64,000 nt of DNA from Paenibacillus amylolyticus (GTDB lineage: Bacteria > Bacillota > Bacilli > Paenibacillales > Paenibacillaceae), in NCBI RefSeq assembly GCF_001570725.1, contig NZ_BCNV01000011.1, positions 62,001 through 126,000 on the forward strand, in the 5' to 3' direction. Below the pieces are notes generated by a model, which saw only the letters and a program-made list of their open reading frames with translations, was not told the DNA's origin and did no database searches. This document shows, in pieces, positions 35,567 to 43,255 of this stretch (position 1 is its first letter; each line of letters opens with the position of its first letter). The position numbers and the translations under genes were made by a program.

Positions 35567-37147
35567 GTGAAGAAAGAACATGGTAATAAACAGGTCTATT
35601 TTGTAGGCGGCGGCATTGCATCTTTGGCGGGTGCGGCTTATCTGGTCAGAGATTGTGGCTTTCCTGGAGAACATATTCATATTATCGAAGAAATGTCGAT
35701 TCTCGGCGGCAGCAATGACGGAGCTGGTAATCCCGATCAAGGATATATCATCCGTGGCGGGCGGATGCTCAATGACGAGGCCTATGAGAATCTGTGGGAG
35801 CTGCTGGCTTCCATCCCTTCCATCGACCGTCCGGGCATATCTGTCCGACAGGAAATCACCGAATTTGACGATGCCAATCCCACACATTCCAATGCGCGGC
35901 TCATCAACCGTGACGGCAAGGTCGAAGATGTGCTCTCCATGGGTTTTGATATGGCGGACCGGTTGGCGATGGGCAAACTGATTATTACGCCTGAAGACAC
36001 GCTGGGTAAATTGCGAATCAACGACTGGTTTGGCCCTCATTTTTTCAAAACGAACTTCTGGTATATGTGGGCGACCACCTTCGCTTTCCAACCTTGGCAT
36101 AGCGCCGTGGAATTTAAAAGATATATGCTCCGCTTTTTTCACGAATTCCCAAGAATTCAGACGCTGGAAGGTGTTACCCGCACACCGTTCAACCAGTATG
36201 ACTCGATCATCCTGCCACTGCATAACTACCTGGAATCGTTTGGCGTAGATTTCACGCTGAAATGTACCGTCACGGATCTGGACTTCAAAGACGGCGACGG
36301 CATTACGGTAAGTCGGATGCATGTTCGACGCAACGGTGCCGAGGAGATTATCGACATCAACGGAGGCGACCTGGTCATTGTCACAAACGGTTCGATGACC
36401 GAAGGGGCCGATATTGGCTCGATGACTTCCGCACCGAAACTGAACGGTAAGGGCAGCTCATGGAAACTGTGGGAGAACATTGCCGCCAAGAAACCGATGC
36501 TAGGCAACCCTTCTTCTTTTAATGATCATGTGCATGAGTCCAAATGGGAATCGTTTACGGTCACCTTCCAGGATTCGGTCTTCTTCGATCTGATGGAGAA
36601 ATTCACACGCAACCGGGCAGGCACCGGGGCTCTGGTTACTTTCAAGGATTCCAGCTGGCTCATGTCTGTTGTTCTGGCCTTTCAACCGCACTTCCGCGGT
36701 CAGCCGGAGCATGTAAAAGTATTCTGGGGATACGGATTATACCCGGATAACGTGGGCGACTACGTGAAGAAAAGAATGTGCGACTGTACCGGGGAAGAGA
36801 TTATGCAGGAGTTGATTGGACATCTTCATTTCCAAGAACATCAAGAGGCTATCATGGCTACCGCCAACTGCATTCCTTGCATGATGCCTTACATTACAGC
36901 GCAATTCATGCCTAGATTGAACAGCGACAGACCAAAGGTTGTGCCTGAAGGCTCAACCAACCTGGCCTTCATCAGCCAATTCTGCGAAATTCCCGATGAC
37001 GTGGTATTCACGGAAGAATATTCGGTCCGGGCAGCACGGATCGCCGTCTACACTCTTCTCGGAGAGAACCGTCCTATTGAGACGATCAACAAGTATCAGT
37101 ATGATGTTCGGACGCTGTTCAGTAGTTTTGTGACTTCGTTTAGATGA
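35567..37147 (+). CDS. ohyA: Oleate hydratase
   Basis: FAD-dependent enzyme that adds water to the cis-9 double bond of oleic and related acids, giving 10-hydroxy fatty acids; in Gram-positives it detoxifies host or plant unsaturated fatty acids. 526 residues. N-terminal FAD site YFVGGGIASLAGAAYLVRD, then SILGGSNDGAGNP and RGGRMLNDEAYENLWELL, which match the MCRA/OhyA family. Start chosen as the GTG at 35567, nine bases after GGAGG; an ATG at 35561 is only three bases from the site. Controlled, most likely, by the TetR gene upstream. Confidence 0.95.
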   Translation: MKKEHGNKQVYFVGGGIASLAGAAYLVRDCGFPGEHIHIIEEMSILGGSNDGAGNPDQGYIIRGGRMLNDEAYENLWELLASIPSIDRPGISVRQEITEFDDANPTHSNARLINRDGKVEDVLSMGFDMADRLAMGKLIITPEDTLGKLRINDWFGPHFFKTNFWYMWATTFAFQPWHSAVEFKRYMLRFFHEFPRIQTLEGVTRTPFNQYDSIILPLHNYLESFGVDFTLKCTVTDLDFKDGDGITVSRMHVRRNGAEEIIDINGGDLVIVTNGSMTEGADIGSMTSAPKLNGKGSSWKLWENIAAKKPMLGNPSSFNDHVHESKWESFTVTFQDSVFFDLMEKFTRNRAGTGALVTFKDSSWLMSVVLAFQPHFRGQPEHVKVFWGYGLYPDNVGDYVKKRMCDCTGEEIMQELIGHLHFQEHQEAIMATANCIPCMMPYITAQFMPRLNSDRPKVVPEGSTNLAFISQFCEIPDDVVFTEEYSVRAARIAVYTLLGENRPIETINKYQYDVRTLFSSFVTSFR

Positions 37148-37210
37148 CTGCTTATATAGAGAATGTGTGTTGTTGAATGAAGAGTCGTTGTATATTGTAA
37201 AAAGCAAATA

Positions 37211-37248
37211 AAGAGAGTTCTGTCAGCGATGACAGGACTCTCTCTTTC
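37211..37248 (+). terminator. Terminator of ohyA
   Basis: Stem AGAGAGTTCTGTCA/TGACAGGACTCTCT with GCGA loop, followed by CTTTCGTTT. Confidence 0.85.
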
Positions 37249-37359
37249 GTTTAATCGTTTACTATCTATGCCCGACACATAGCTTTCATAGAGATTGCAC
37301 AACTGTCGTCTAAAGAACCTCACACACCTTATTACTCGAAATTTCGCAGGTTTGAAAAT

Positions 37360-37508
37360 CTAACGAATCGTAGACATCTTATTTGCGCTGTAGACATGTT
37401 TAAGTACCGAAATATCGCTAAATTGCATTAAATAGCGTGTCTGAGATTCGTTACATTTTCTATGACTGCAAAATCATTGAAATAAGGCTTCACAGGTTCG
37501 TTAGCGCT
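37360..37508. repeat. Dispersed repeat family 2, copy 1
   Basis: Begins CTAACGAATC, contains the inverted GATTCGTTA at 37444-37452 with TAGACATCTTATTT/AAATAGCGTGTCT-like inner arms, and ends GTTCGTTAGCGCT. The same elements recur in order at 54101-54302. Confidence 0.75.
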
Positions 37509-37693
37509 ATGCGGCCTACGGAGAAGACTACTTATGAGAATGGAATCGTAGTGATATGTTATTCTCAATATCCTAGTTCATTCTTTCTTGAAACTTCACT
37601 TATAACTCTTCCTAGTTACTCATGTATACTCTTGTGGTGGTTGTTCTTATTATTCTTAGTGTTACTTTTCATTTTTGCGTTGTTACTCATCAC

Positions 37694-38065
37694 TTATGTG
37701 CGGAAAGTCGTAAATTGCAGCATGTGCACAAGCTTGGATAAATGTGCGATCTCCTGCTGGACTCCAGAGGTGTCCGTACCTGCCATTGCCTGATTCGCCC
37801 GCAGCGTTCTACGTGTGTTCAGCATACCTTCAATCAATTTCATGACCGTGTTGCGTCCACGATGATCCACAATCATATACTTTTTGCGTGCATCCAGCTC
37901 TACCCATACGATGTTGCTGAATGATGTGAACAGATGCCTGCGGTACTGCTCCATATCGGTCTCATTGTAATGCTCGCCATAAAAGGCATAATATCCGTGT
38001 ATGTGCAACTTCTCCGCCAACACTGTGATGAACGGATCATGTTCGAGCATAGCGTTACGTTCCAT
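37694..38065 (-). CDS. Hypothetical protein, 123 residues
   Basis: Not recognised. The gene is well supported: GGAGG lies eight bases before the ATG. It is a soluble, mixed protein (MLEHDPFITVLAEKLHIHGYY..., WVELDARKKYMIVDHRGRN, then a helical C-terminus with HLSKLVHMLQF). No signal peptide, membrane helix or catalytic motif can be seen. It lies 164 bases downstream of nagA on the same strand and could be cotranscribed, as no convincing terminator lies between them. A 24-codon Asn/Lys-rich frame starts just past its stop but lacks a ribosome site. Confidence 0.7.
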   Translation of the reverse strand: MERNAMLEHDPFITVLAEKLHIHGYYAFYGEHYNETDMEQYRRHLFTSFSNIVWVELDARKKYMIVDHRGRNTVMKLIEGMLNTRRTLRANQAMAGTDTSGVQQEIAHLSKLVHMLQFTTFRT

Positions 38066-38229
38066 GTTTCACGCCTCCGTTATGCGTGATCCGCAGATCC
38101 CGTCTTTTTGAGATCTATTTTAACATATTGCGCAAGGTGTTGCCTCTCCACAGATAGAAGCCAAGTTTTAACTCCGAAAACCGATGCATCACAAATGAGA
38201 GTTATTAGCACGATACTAATTTTCTAAAT

Positions 38230-39450
38230 CTAATATGACTCACCTATCCGTCTGCCCTTCACCCATACACCCTCAATATCCAGCTCCGCATTCAGCAAAA
38301 CGATATCTGCCTGTTTTCCTTGGGATAAGGAACCTGTCCGGTAATCAATGCCCAGCAGGCGTGCCGGGGTCAGACTTGCTGCACGTGATGCAGCGTTCAG
38401 GCTCAGGCCCACTTCCTGTACCAGGTAACGGAAACCACGAATCATCGTCAGTGTGCTTCCCGCCAATGCGCCGCCGTCCTTCAGTCTGGCCTCGCCATGC
38501 TTCACGATTACGGGCAGGTCACCGATCTTGTATTCCCCATCATCCAGTCCCGCAGCAGACATGGCATCTGTGATCAACACAAGTTGATCATCATGTTGCT
38601 TCAATTGAGCGAGTATTGATATCGCCGCAGGATGCACGTGAATGCCGTCGGCAATCACCTCGGCACTGATACGCGGATCACTCAGTACAGCTCCGGCAGC
38701 TCCGGGTAGCCGGTGGTGCAATGGTGTCATGGCATTGAATGTATGTACCGCATGATGCAGTCCAGCTTCTACTGCCCGCTCCACCTCTTCATAGGTCGCA
38801 TCTGTATGGCCAAGTGCCGCTGTAATCCGTTGTTCACGCAGCCATGAGATGACTTCCAGCGCGCCTTCACGTTCCGGTGCCAATGTAACTTGACGGACCA
38901 GGCCAGGATATTGCTTCTCCCATGCTTCGAGCCAAGAAACATCAGGCAGAATGATGTGTTCTGGATTTTGCGCGCCAGGCCATTTCGGACTAAAAAACGG
39001 ACCTTCCAGGTGCACACCCTCAAGCTGTGCATATGGCATTTCACTCGAACGATAGCGGTCAACTTCAGCAAGTACGCTGTCCAGGCGCTCTTTTGGAGCG
39101 GTCATGGAAGTCGCAAGCATCGCTGTTGTGCCCTGGGTACTATGGAAAGAAGTGATCTTGTCCAACACCTCAGGGCTTGCATCCATAAAGTCTTCTCCGT
39201 TCCCACCATGCACATGGATATCAATGAATCCAGGCACAATGAGACCACGTTCCGGTACTGACAGCGGCAAAGCCTCGCTCCGAATCCGTTCAGGAAGACC
39301 TTCCGGTATCCCGGCATAGAGGATTTCCCCATCCCTCCAGGCTATTACACCGTCTTCCAATATTTCATCTGCAAGGAGCAGCTTGCCCCGAAGAAGCGAA
39401 ATATTTTCATCACGCTGGCCGCCGCTAACACGGCTATTCTCCTCGGTCAT
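38230..39450 (-). CDS. nagA: N-acetylglucosamine-6-phosphate deacetylase
   Basis: Removes acetyl from GlcNAc-6-phosphate to give glucosamine-6-phosphate in amino-sugar breakdown and wall recycling. 406 residues from the ATG at 39450, which overlaps the nagB stop (ATGA) and follows GGAGG by eight bases; the longer frame into nagB is not real. Amidohydrolase motifs: GFIDIHVHGGNGEDFMD (metal His-x-His), LEGPFFSPKWPGAQNPEHI, AALGHTDATYEEV, AVHTFNAMTPLHHR and LITDAMSAAGLDDG (catalytic Asp). Confidence 0.95.
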   Translation of the reverse strand: MTEENSRVSGGQRDENISLLRGKLLLADEILEDGVIAWRDGEILYAGIPEGLPERIRSEALPLSVPERGLIVPGFIDIHVHGGNGEDFMDASPEVLDKITSFHSTQGTTAMLATSMTAPKERLDSVLAEVDRYRSSEMPYAQLEGVHLEGPFFSPKWPGAQNPEHIILPDVSWLEAWEKQYPGLVRQVTLAPEREGALEVISWLREQRITAALGHTDATYEEVERAVEAGLHHAVHTFNAMTPLHHRLPGAAGAVLSDPRISAEVIADGIHVHPAAISILAQLKQHDDQLVLITDAMSAAGLDDGEYKIGDLPVIVKHGEARLKDGGALAGSTLTMIRGFRYLVQEVGLSLNAASRAASLTPARLLGIDYRTGSLSQGKQADIVLLNAELDIEGVWVKGRRIGESY

Positions 39451-40175
39451 CTCACCAGCCTCCCAGCTGCACGGTCCAGCAATACCACCACATTTGGATG
39501 ACATTGCAAAAGCGATGCTGGACAGGCCGTTGTGATTGGCCCCATGAAGGCTTCGCGGATAATCTCGGCTTTTTCCTCTCCACGGGCAATGAGCAGAATC
39601 TGTTTGGCTTTTAAAATGGTACCGACACCCATTGTAATCGCCTGAGCCGGAACCTCATCGATGCTGTCGAAGAAACGTGCATTTGCCTTACGCGTCTCGT
39701 CTTTCAGATCCACGACATGCGTTCGTCCTGTAAGTTCAGTTCCCGGTTCATTGAAGCCAATATGACCATTATGTCCGATGCCCAGCAGTTGAAGATCTAC
39801 CGGTCCACGATCGTCCAGCCGCTGTTCATAGGAGTTACATTCCTGTTCCAAATCGGCAGCCTGCCCATCAGGCACATGCGTTCTGGCAAGATCCATATCA
39901 ATATGATGGAATAATTGTTCATTCATAAAACTGCGGTAGCTTTCACGATGCTCTGTTGGCAGTCCGACATACTCATCCAGATTAAAAGAAGAAGCCTGTG
40001 AGAAGCTGACCAGTCCCTTCTGGTACAACGTAATAAGCTGTTTATATATGCCTACAGGAGAACTTCCTGTCGCGAGCCCCAATACAGCCCGTGGCTTGGT
40101 CTGCAACAAGCTGGCAATGAGGCCAGCACCTGTGGCGTTCAAATCTTCTTCATTTTCAAAAATGCGGATATTCAT
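39447..40175 (-). CDS. nagB: Glucosamine-6-phosphate deaminase
   Basis: Converts glucosamine-6-phosphate to fructose-6-phosphate and ammonia, feeding glycolysis. 242 residues, the short form found in Bacillota that lacks the allosteric C-terminus of the enterobacterial enzyme. Motifs: LGLATGSSPVGIYKQL, FNLDEYVGL, LLGIGHNGHIGFNEPG (catalytic Asp/His region) and FMGPITTACPASLLQCH. GGAGGTG precedes the ATG; only three bases separate it from the regulator gene upstream. Partner of nagA in one operon. Confidence 0.95.
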   Translation of the reverse strand: MNIRIFENEEDLNATGAGLIASLLQTKPRAVLGLATGSSPVGIYKQLITLYQKGLVSFSQASSFNLDEYVGLPTEHRESYRSFMNEQLFHHIDMDLARTHVPDGQAADLEQECNSYEQRLDDRGPVDLQLLGIGHNGHIGFNEPGTELTGRTHVVDLKDETRKANARFFDSIDEVPAQAITMGVGTILKAKQILLIARGEEKAEIIREAFMGPITTACPASLLQCHPNVVVLLDRAAGRLVR

Positions 40176-40178
40176 CTG

Positions 40179-41042
40179 TCAGGCACCTCCGTTGTGTTGG
40201 ACTCGATAAGATTGCACATTATGATAGGATTGTTCCAGTCTAGGGATAAAACGGTCGAAGTCGGCACTGACCATGCCTGTGAACAAAATATCGATCACAT
40301 GCAGCAGTGCAATACGTGAAGCCATATCTCCACGCCGCATGCCTTCTTCCAAAGAAGAGGTGAACAGTGGGATATCCGATACCGTTGCGAGTGTGTTACT
40401 TCCGTAGGAGGTCAATGAAATCGTAGAAGCTCCGGCCTCTTTGGCACAATGCAGGGCATCGATGGTCTCTGGTGTTTCGCCTGAATAGGATACGGCCATC
40501 GCTACATCTCCCTCAGCGAGCGAAGATGCGGACGTAATCTGCATGTGTGAGTCTGAAAACGCCGTACAGCTTTTGCCGATCCGCACCAGTTTTTGATAGA
40601 AATCCTGCGTCACAATCGACGAGGTTGCCACACCGTACAGATCGATGCGGCGAGCCTGGCACAATAATTGAACGGCATGCTCCAATCTGCCCAAGTCCAG
40701 TAAACGAGTGGTATCTGCAATAGATGCAAGGTGGTTGGCTTCGATAGCTTCAACAATTTTGGAGAGCGGGTTGCCAGCGACGATATCCTGATATGCCGTA
40801 TCATCCGAAGCGTGTGATAACTCTGCGGCGAGCTTCATTTTGAAATCGGGAAAACCTTTGAAATGAAACGACTTGCAAAAGCGGGTCACCGTCGCCGCAC
40901 TCGTTCCACTCTGCTCTGCCAGATGACTAATCGTCCAGCCGGGAATGTCCGATGGAGATTGCATAATGACTTCGGCAATACGTCGCTCCTGAGACGGAAG
41001 GTTATTCAGTTCTTGCTGCAACGCACGTAATATGGCTGCCAT
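40179..41042 (-). CDS. MurR/RpiR family regulator with SIS domain
   Basis: Transcription factor sensing a phosphosugar. 287 residues: an N-terminal RpiR helix-turn-helix (ISHLAEQSGTSAATVTRFCKSFHFKGFPDFK) and a C-terminal SIS domain (RIDLYGVATSSIVTQDFYQKL, VAMAVSYSGETPETIDALH). First gene of the regulator-nagB-nagA operon, so it most likely responds to GlcNAc-6P or GlcN-6P and regulates its own operon. In Bacillus subtilis that job is done by the GntR protein NagR; using an RpiR protein instead is a different solution. Two near-identical AAAAT-N-ATTTT sites lie just upstream. Confidence 0.9.
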   Translation of the reverse strand: MAAILRALQQELNNLPSQERRIAEVIMQSPSDIPGWTISHLAEQSGTSAATVTRFCKSFHFKGFPDFKMKLAAELSHASDDTAYQDIVAGNPLSKIVEAIEANHLASIADTTRLLDLGRLEHAVQLLCQARRIDLYGVATSSIVTQDFYQKLVRIGKSCTAFSDSHMQITSASSLAEGDVAMAVSYSGETPETIDALHCAKEAGASTISLTSYGSNTLATVSDIPLFTSSLEEGMRRGDMASRIALLHVIDILFTGMVSADFDRFIPRLEQSYHNVQSYRVQHNGGA

Positions 41043-41058
41043 GAGGACCTCACTTTAT

Positions 41059-41106
41059 GAAAATTATTTTTATTTATTTTTAATTAAATAAGAAAATCAT
41101 TTTTAT
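41059..41106. promoter_or_regulatory. Paired candidate operator sites upstream of the nag operon
   Basis: GAAAATTATTTTTAT (41059-41073) and GAAAATCATTTTTAT (41092-41106) differ by one base, each contains the palindrome AAAAT-N-ATTTT, and they lie 33 bases (three helical turns) apart, 17 bases from the regulator start. Confidence 0.55.
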
Positions 41107-41270
41107 AATTTCATTTTAATCAAGACGATCCTGCAAATCAAGAGGAATTTCACACGACTTTCGCATTCATGCTGAACGTGGGGTAGACCCTCATCTCCTT
41201 GCTCCAAATAGGGGATATCCTTTATATTGAGAATCGAGATATGATCGTATTAAAAGAGGGAGCAATTCTA

Positions 41271-41621
41271 ATGAATCGAAGACAACGGGAAAAGCTCATT
41301 CCTTCCATCTGGATTATTGCTACTAAACAAACAGAAGGACACGCCTATTATGCCCTCTATGCTATCGACTGGAAACGCGGAGGTCGGTTGAGTTGGGAAG
41401 GCTGGAATTGCTTTGAAGACCTGCTACAATTTCATATTCCGATTAAACGAAAAGCCGGAGGGCGGAAATCCGCTTCCCAGCCTGCCGCCAAAATAGCGAA
41501 AAGAGCACTCCATCTTCAACTGAATGATGCACAATTCGAGGAATTGGGGCAGCTCTTTTATCAGCCATTTTCGAAGAAAAGATGGAGGATGTTCATACAA
41601 CTGAATAGGAATAGTAAATGA
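41271..41621 (+). CDS. Hypothetical protein, 116 residues
   Basis: Not recognised. The ATG at 41271 has GAGGGAG eight bases upstream; earlier in-frame starts have none. The protein is basic, with an N-terminal aromatic half (GHAYYALYAIDWKRGGRLSWEGWNCFEDLLQF) and a lysine-rich linker (IKRKAGGRKSASQPAAKIAKR). No membrane helix or known motif. Stands between the nag operon and the DUF4303-like gene, alone on the plus strand. Confidence 0.6.
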   Translation: MNRRQREKLIPSIWIIATKQTEGHAYYALYAIDWKRGGRLSWEGWNCFEDLLQFHIPIKRKAGGRKSASQPAAKIAKRALHLQLNDAQFEELGQLFYQPFSKKRWRMFIQLNRNSK

Positions 41622-41652
41622 AATGAATTCGATTATTTCATTTTTTCACGCT

Positions 41653-41701
41653 AAAAAAAAAGCCTCTTCCCTTCTTTGGATAAAGAATAGGAAAGACTTT
41701 C
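41653..41701 (-). terminator. Terminator of the DUF4303-like gene
   Basis: Imperfect minus-strand hairpin (AAAGTCTTTCC...GGGAAGAGGCTTT) followed by nine T; similar in sequence to the gerE terminator at 42703-42750. Confidence 0.75.
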
Positions 41702-41771
41702 GCGGTACAACGATTCAATTCATTTTGATTCAGTTCCATTCGAAGAAAGTTTCAACTCAAGTTAACTCGGT

Positions 41772-42311
41772 CTAATTCATGCCATCATATCGTTTTAAGA
41801 ATTTGCTGGCTAAGCCGGGTGCAGTCATTTGATGAACCGATTGATTTTCAATCTCCTCCGCCAGATCATCATCTGTGAGAGAAACGAAGAACGTAATGTC
41901 TGCTTTGGTTTGTCCATATCGGGCGAAAACGTCATCTGCTGTCTCATTCACCACTTTGGCGATGATTTGAATGATCTCATCCTTATACTTCTGGACATCT
42001 TCTGTTGCGTACAACAATCGGCTGATATGGTTAAAATGCGTCTCGTCGCCATATTGATATTCGGAGCAGCCCCATCTGTAATAGATCTCGTCCTCCTCAC
42101 TATCACATAGCCCTTGCTCTTTCATACTCAAAATATGCCCAGCAAGTGATTCCTCTGTATTTACCGCCAAAAACAGGGTAACCCAGTCACTGTCCGTTCC
42201 AAAAGCACAAGCATATACTTTTTCATGCTGCACCTTAGCCAGCGTTTGTTCCAGATCGGGTAGAAACCCCGCTCGAAATTGGTCTTCGAATTCATTTAAG
42301 AAACGGTTCAT
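41772..42311 (-). CDS. DUF4303-like protein
   Basis: A 179-residue acidic cytoplasmic protein resembling the DUF4303 family (segments KVYACAFGTDSDWVTLFLAVNTEE, YYRWGCSEYQYGDETHFNHISRLLY, and DITFFVSLTDDD). Function of the family is not established. AAAGGATG precedes the ATG. Monocistronic, with a hairpin repeat (family 1, copy B) upstream. No toxin or partner gene is adjacent. Confidence 0.65.
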   Translation of the reverse strand: MNRFLNEFEDQFRAGFLPDLEQTLAKVQHEKVYACAFGTDSDWVTLFLAVNTEESLAGHILSMKEQGLCDSEEDEIYYRWGCSEYQYGDETHFNHISRLLYATEDVQKYKDEIIQIIAKVVNETADDVFARYGQTKADITFFVSLTDDDLAEEIENQSVHQMTAPGLASKFLKRYDGMN

Positions 42312-42356
42312 TCAAGTTCATCCTTTCATGTTTTATATAAGTTGAAATACCGAATC

Positions 42357-42505
42357 GTTACACTTGACACTTCGCTGACATAATAACCTTCCGATCACTG
42401 TTATCCCCAGATTTTTTTAATCATTTTTTTATAAAGGTGAAACTCTGGGGATAAAGGCGAACGCTCCGCTTCTTCAGGTCATTTCTGTCCCCTACGTTCT
42501 AATGT
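42357..42505. repeat. Dispersed hairpin repeat family 1, copy B
   Basis: Contains TTATCCCCAGA pairing with CTCTGGGGATAA (42401-42454), preceded by AATAACCTTCCGATCACTG and followed by AGGCGAACGCTCCGCTTCTT, as in copy C. Its right part supplies the 3' end of a small gene on the minus strand. Confidence 0.9.
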
Positions 42506-42667
42506 AACTGTGTATTCTAACTGATGGAGTTGTGTTTTAAGAAACCCTATCGTCCGTTCAAACCATTGTTTCAATTCTACTGCCTTATCTTCATATATGT
42601 AATCATTATGGTCTACTAAAATAATGAAAACAAGCGATGCGATGCTACGTTTCGGATCTTCCCTCAA
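42479..42667 (-). CDS. Small hypothetical protein, 62 residues, TTG start
   Basis: Not recognised. A TTG start lies seven bases after GGGAGG, a strong signal for a real gene. The product has a short hydrophobic stretch (IASLVFIILV) and an amphipathic helical C-terminus (ELKQWFERTIGFLKTQLHQLE). The last codons and the stop fall inside dispersed repeat copy B, so the original 3' end may have been replaced when the repeat arrived. It follows the gerE terminator region; no partner is evident. Confidence 0.5.
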   Translation of the reverse strand: MREDPKRSIASLVFIILVDHNDYIYEDKAVELKQWFERTIGFLKTQLHQLEYTVTLERRGQK

Positions 42668-42702
42668 TTTTTAGCCTCCCTCATCTCATGGTCCATAACA
42701 GC

Positions 42703-42750
42703 AAAAAAGCCTTGCCCCATTCTTCATGACAAAGAATAGAGAAAGGCTTT
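42703..42750 (-). terminator. Terminator of gerE
   Basis: Minus-strand stem AAAGCCTTTC...ATTCTT / AAGAAT...AAGGCTTT followed by six T. Confidence 0.85.
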
Positions 42751-42784
42751 CATGCTGCTACTTAATCCTAACTGTAATTCGCAA

Positions 42785-43009
42785 CTAAATCTTCAGTTCT
42801 CCAAGCTTAATCAGCTCGACAACTGCCTGCGAACGACCCTTAACATTGAGTTTCTGCATCACATTCGAAATATGGTTACGCACCGTTTTCTCGCTGATGA
42901 ATAACTGCCCTGCGATGTCACGCGTTGTTTTGTCTTGAACCAGTAATTCGAATACTTCGCGTTCACGGTGGGTCAACAAAAATTTGCTTTTATGATCGAT
43001 ACCCTTCAA
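42785..43009 (-). CDS. gerE: Spore transcription factor GerE
   Basis: LuxR-type DNA-binding protein that acts in the mother cell late in sporulation, switching sigma-K-dependent coat and outer-layer genes on or off. 74 residues, exactly the length of the Bacillus subtilis protein, consisting only of the helix-turn-helix domain (LTHREREVFELLVQDKTTRDIAGQLFISEKTVRNHISNVMQKL). The start is TTG at 43009, six bases after GGAGGGG. A sigma-K-type promoter lies upstream. Monocistronic. Confidence 0.93.
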   Translation of the reverse strand: MKGIDHKSKFLLTHREREVFELLVQDKTTRDIAGQLFISEKTVRNHISNVMQKLNVKGRSQAVVELIKLGELKI

Positions 43010-43070
43010 TGTTCACCCCTCCTTGCTCGGGTTGTGTTGGTGTAACAAGGTTAAGGGGATACAGTCAACT

Positions 43071-43098
43071 CATCTTATGTCAGGTCAAGGGCGTTGGT
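43071..43098 (-). promoter_or_regulatory. Sigma-K-type promoter of gerE
   Basis: On the minus strand AC, 17 bases, CATAAGATG, against the consensus AC-N17-CATANNNTA. gerE is known to be a sigma-K gene in Bacillus. Confidence 0.6.
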
Positions 43099-43255
43099 TC
43101 AGTTTTATAAGAAAAATGGGCAGTAAACCTGTGATTCATTGTCCCAAAGAGAACGTGTGCAGTTGTCTATATATTTGAGATTATGTAAAGCAAACATGCC
43201 CCTGCAGCTGATGTTGTCATCCGCGCAAAGGCACACTTGTTCATGTCTTGAAAAA

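Larger units (their letters stand above)
37148..37693. other. Intergenic region with terminator and dispersed repeat family 2
   Basis: About 545 bases. Holds the ohyA terminator (37211-37248) and one copy of dispersed repeat family 2 (37360-37508). A plus-strand 118-codon frame (37437-37793) is mostly repeat and antisense DNA and is not accepted as a gene. Confidence 0.7.

Noticed and set aside
37602-37692. 24-codon Asn/Lys-rich frame on the minus strand after the 123-residue gene
   Set aside because: No ribosome site and strong base-composition bias; cannot be told from noise.
37437-37793. 118-codon plus-strand frame with a very hydrophobic middle (possible membrane protein)
   Set aside because: Its first part is dispersed repeat family 2, its end is antisense to the 123-residue gene, and no ribosome site precedes it.
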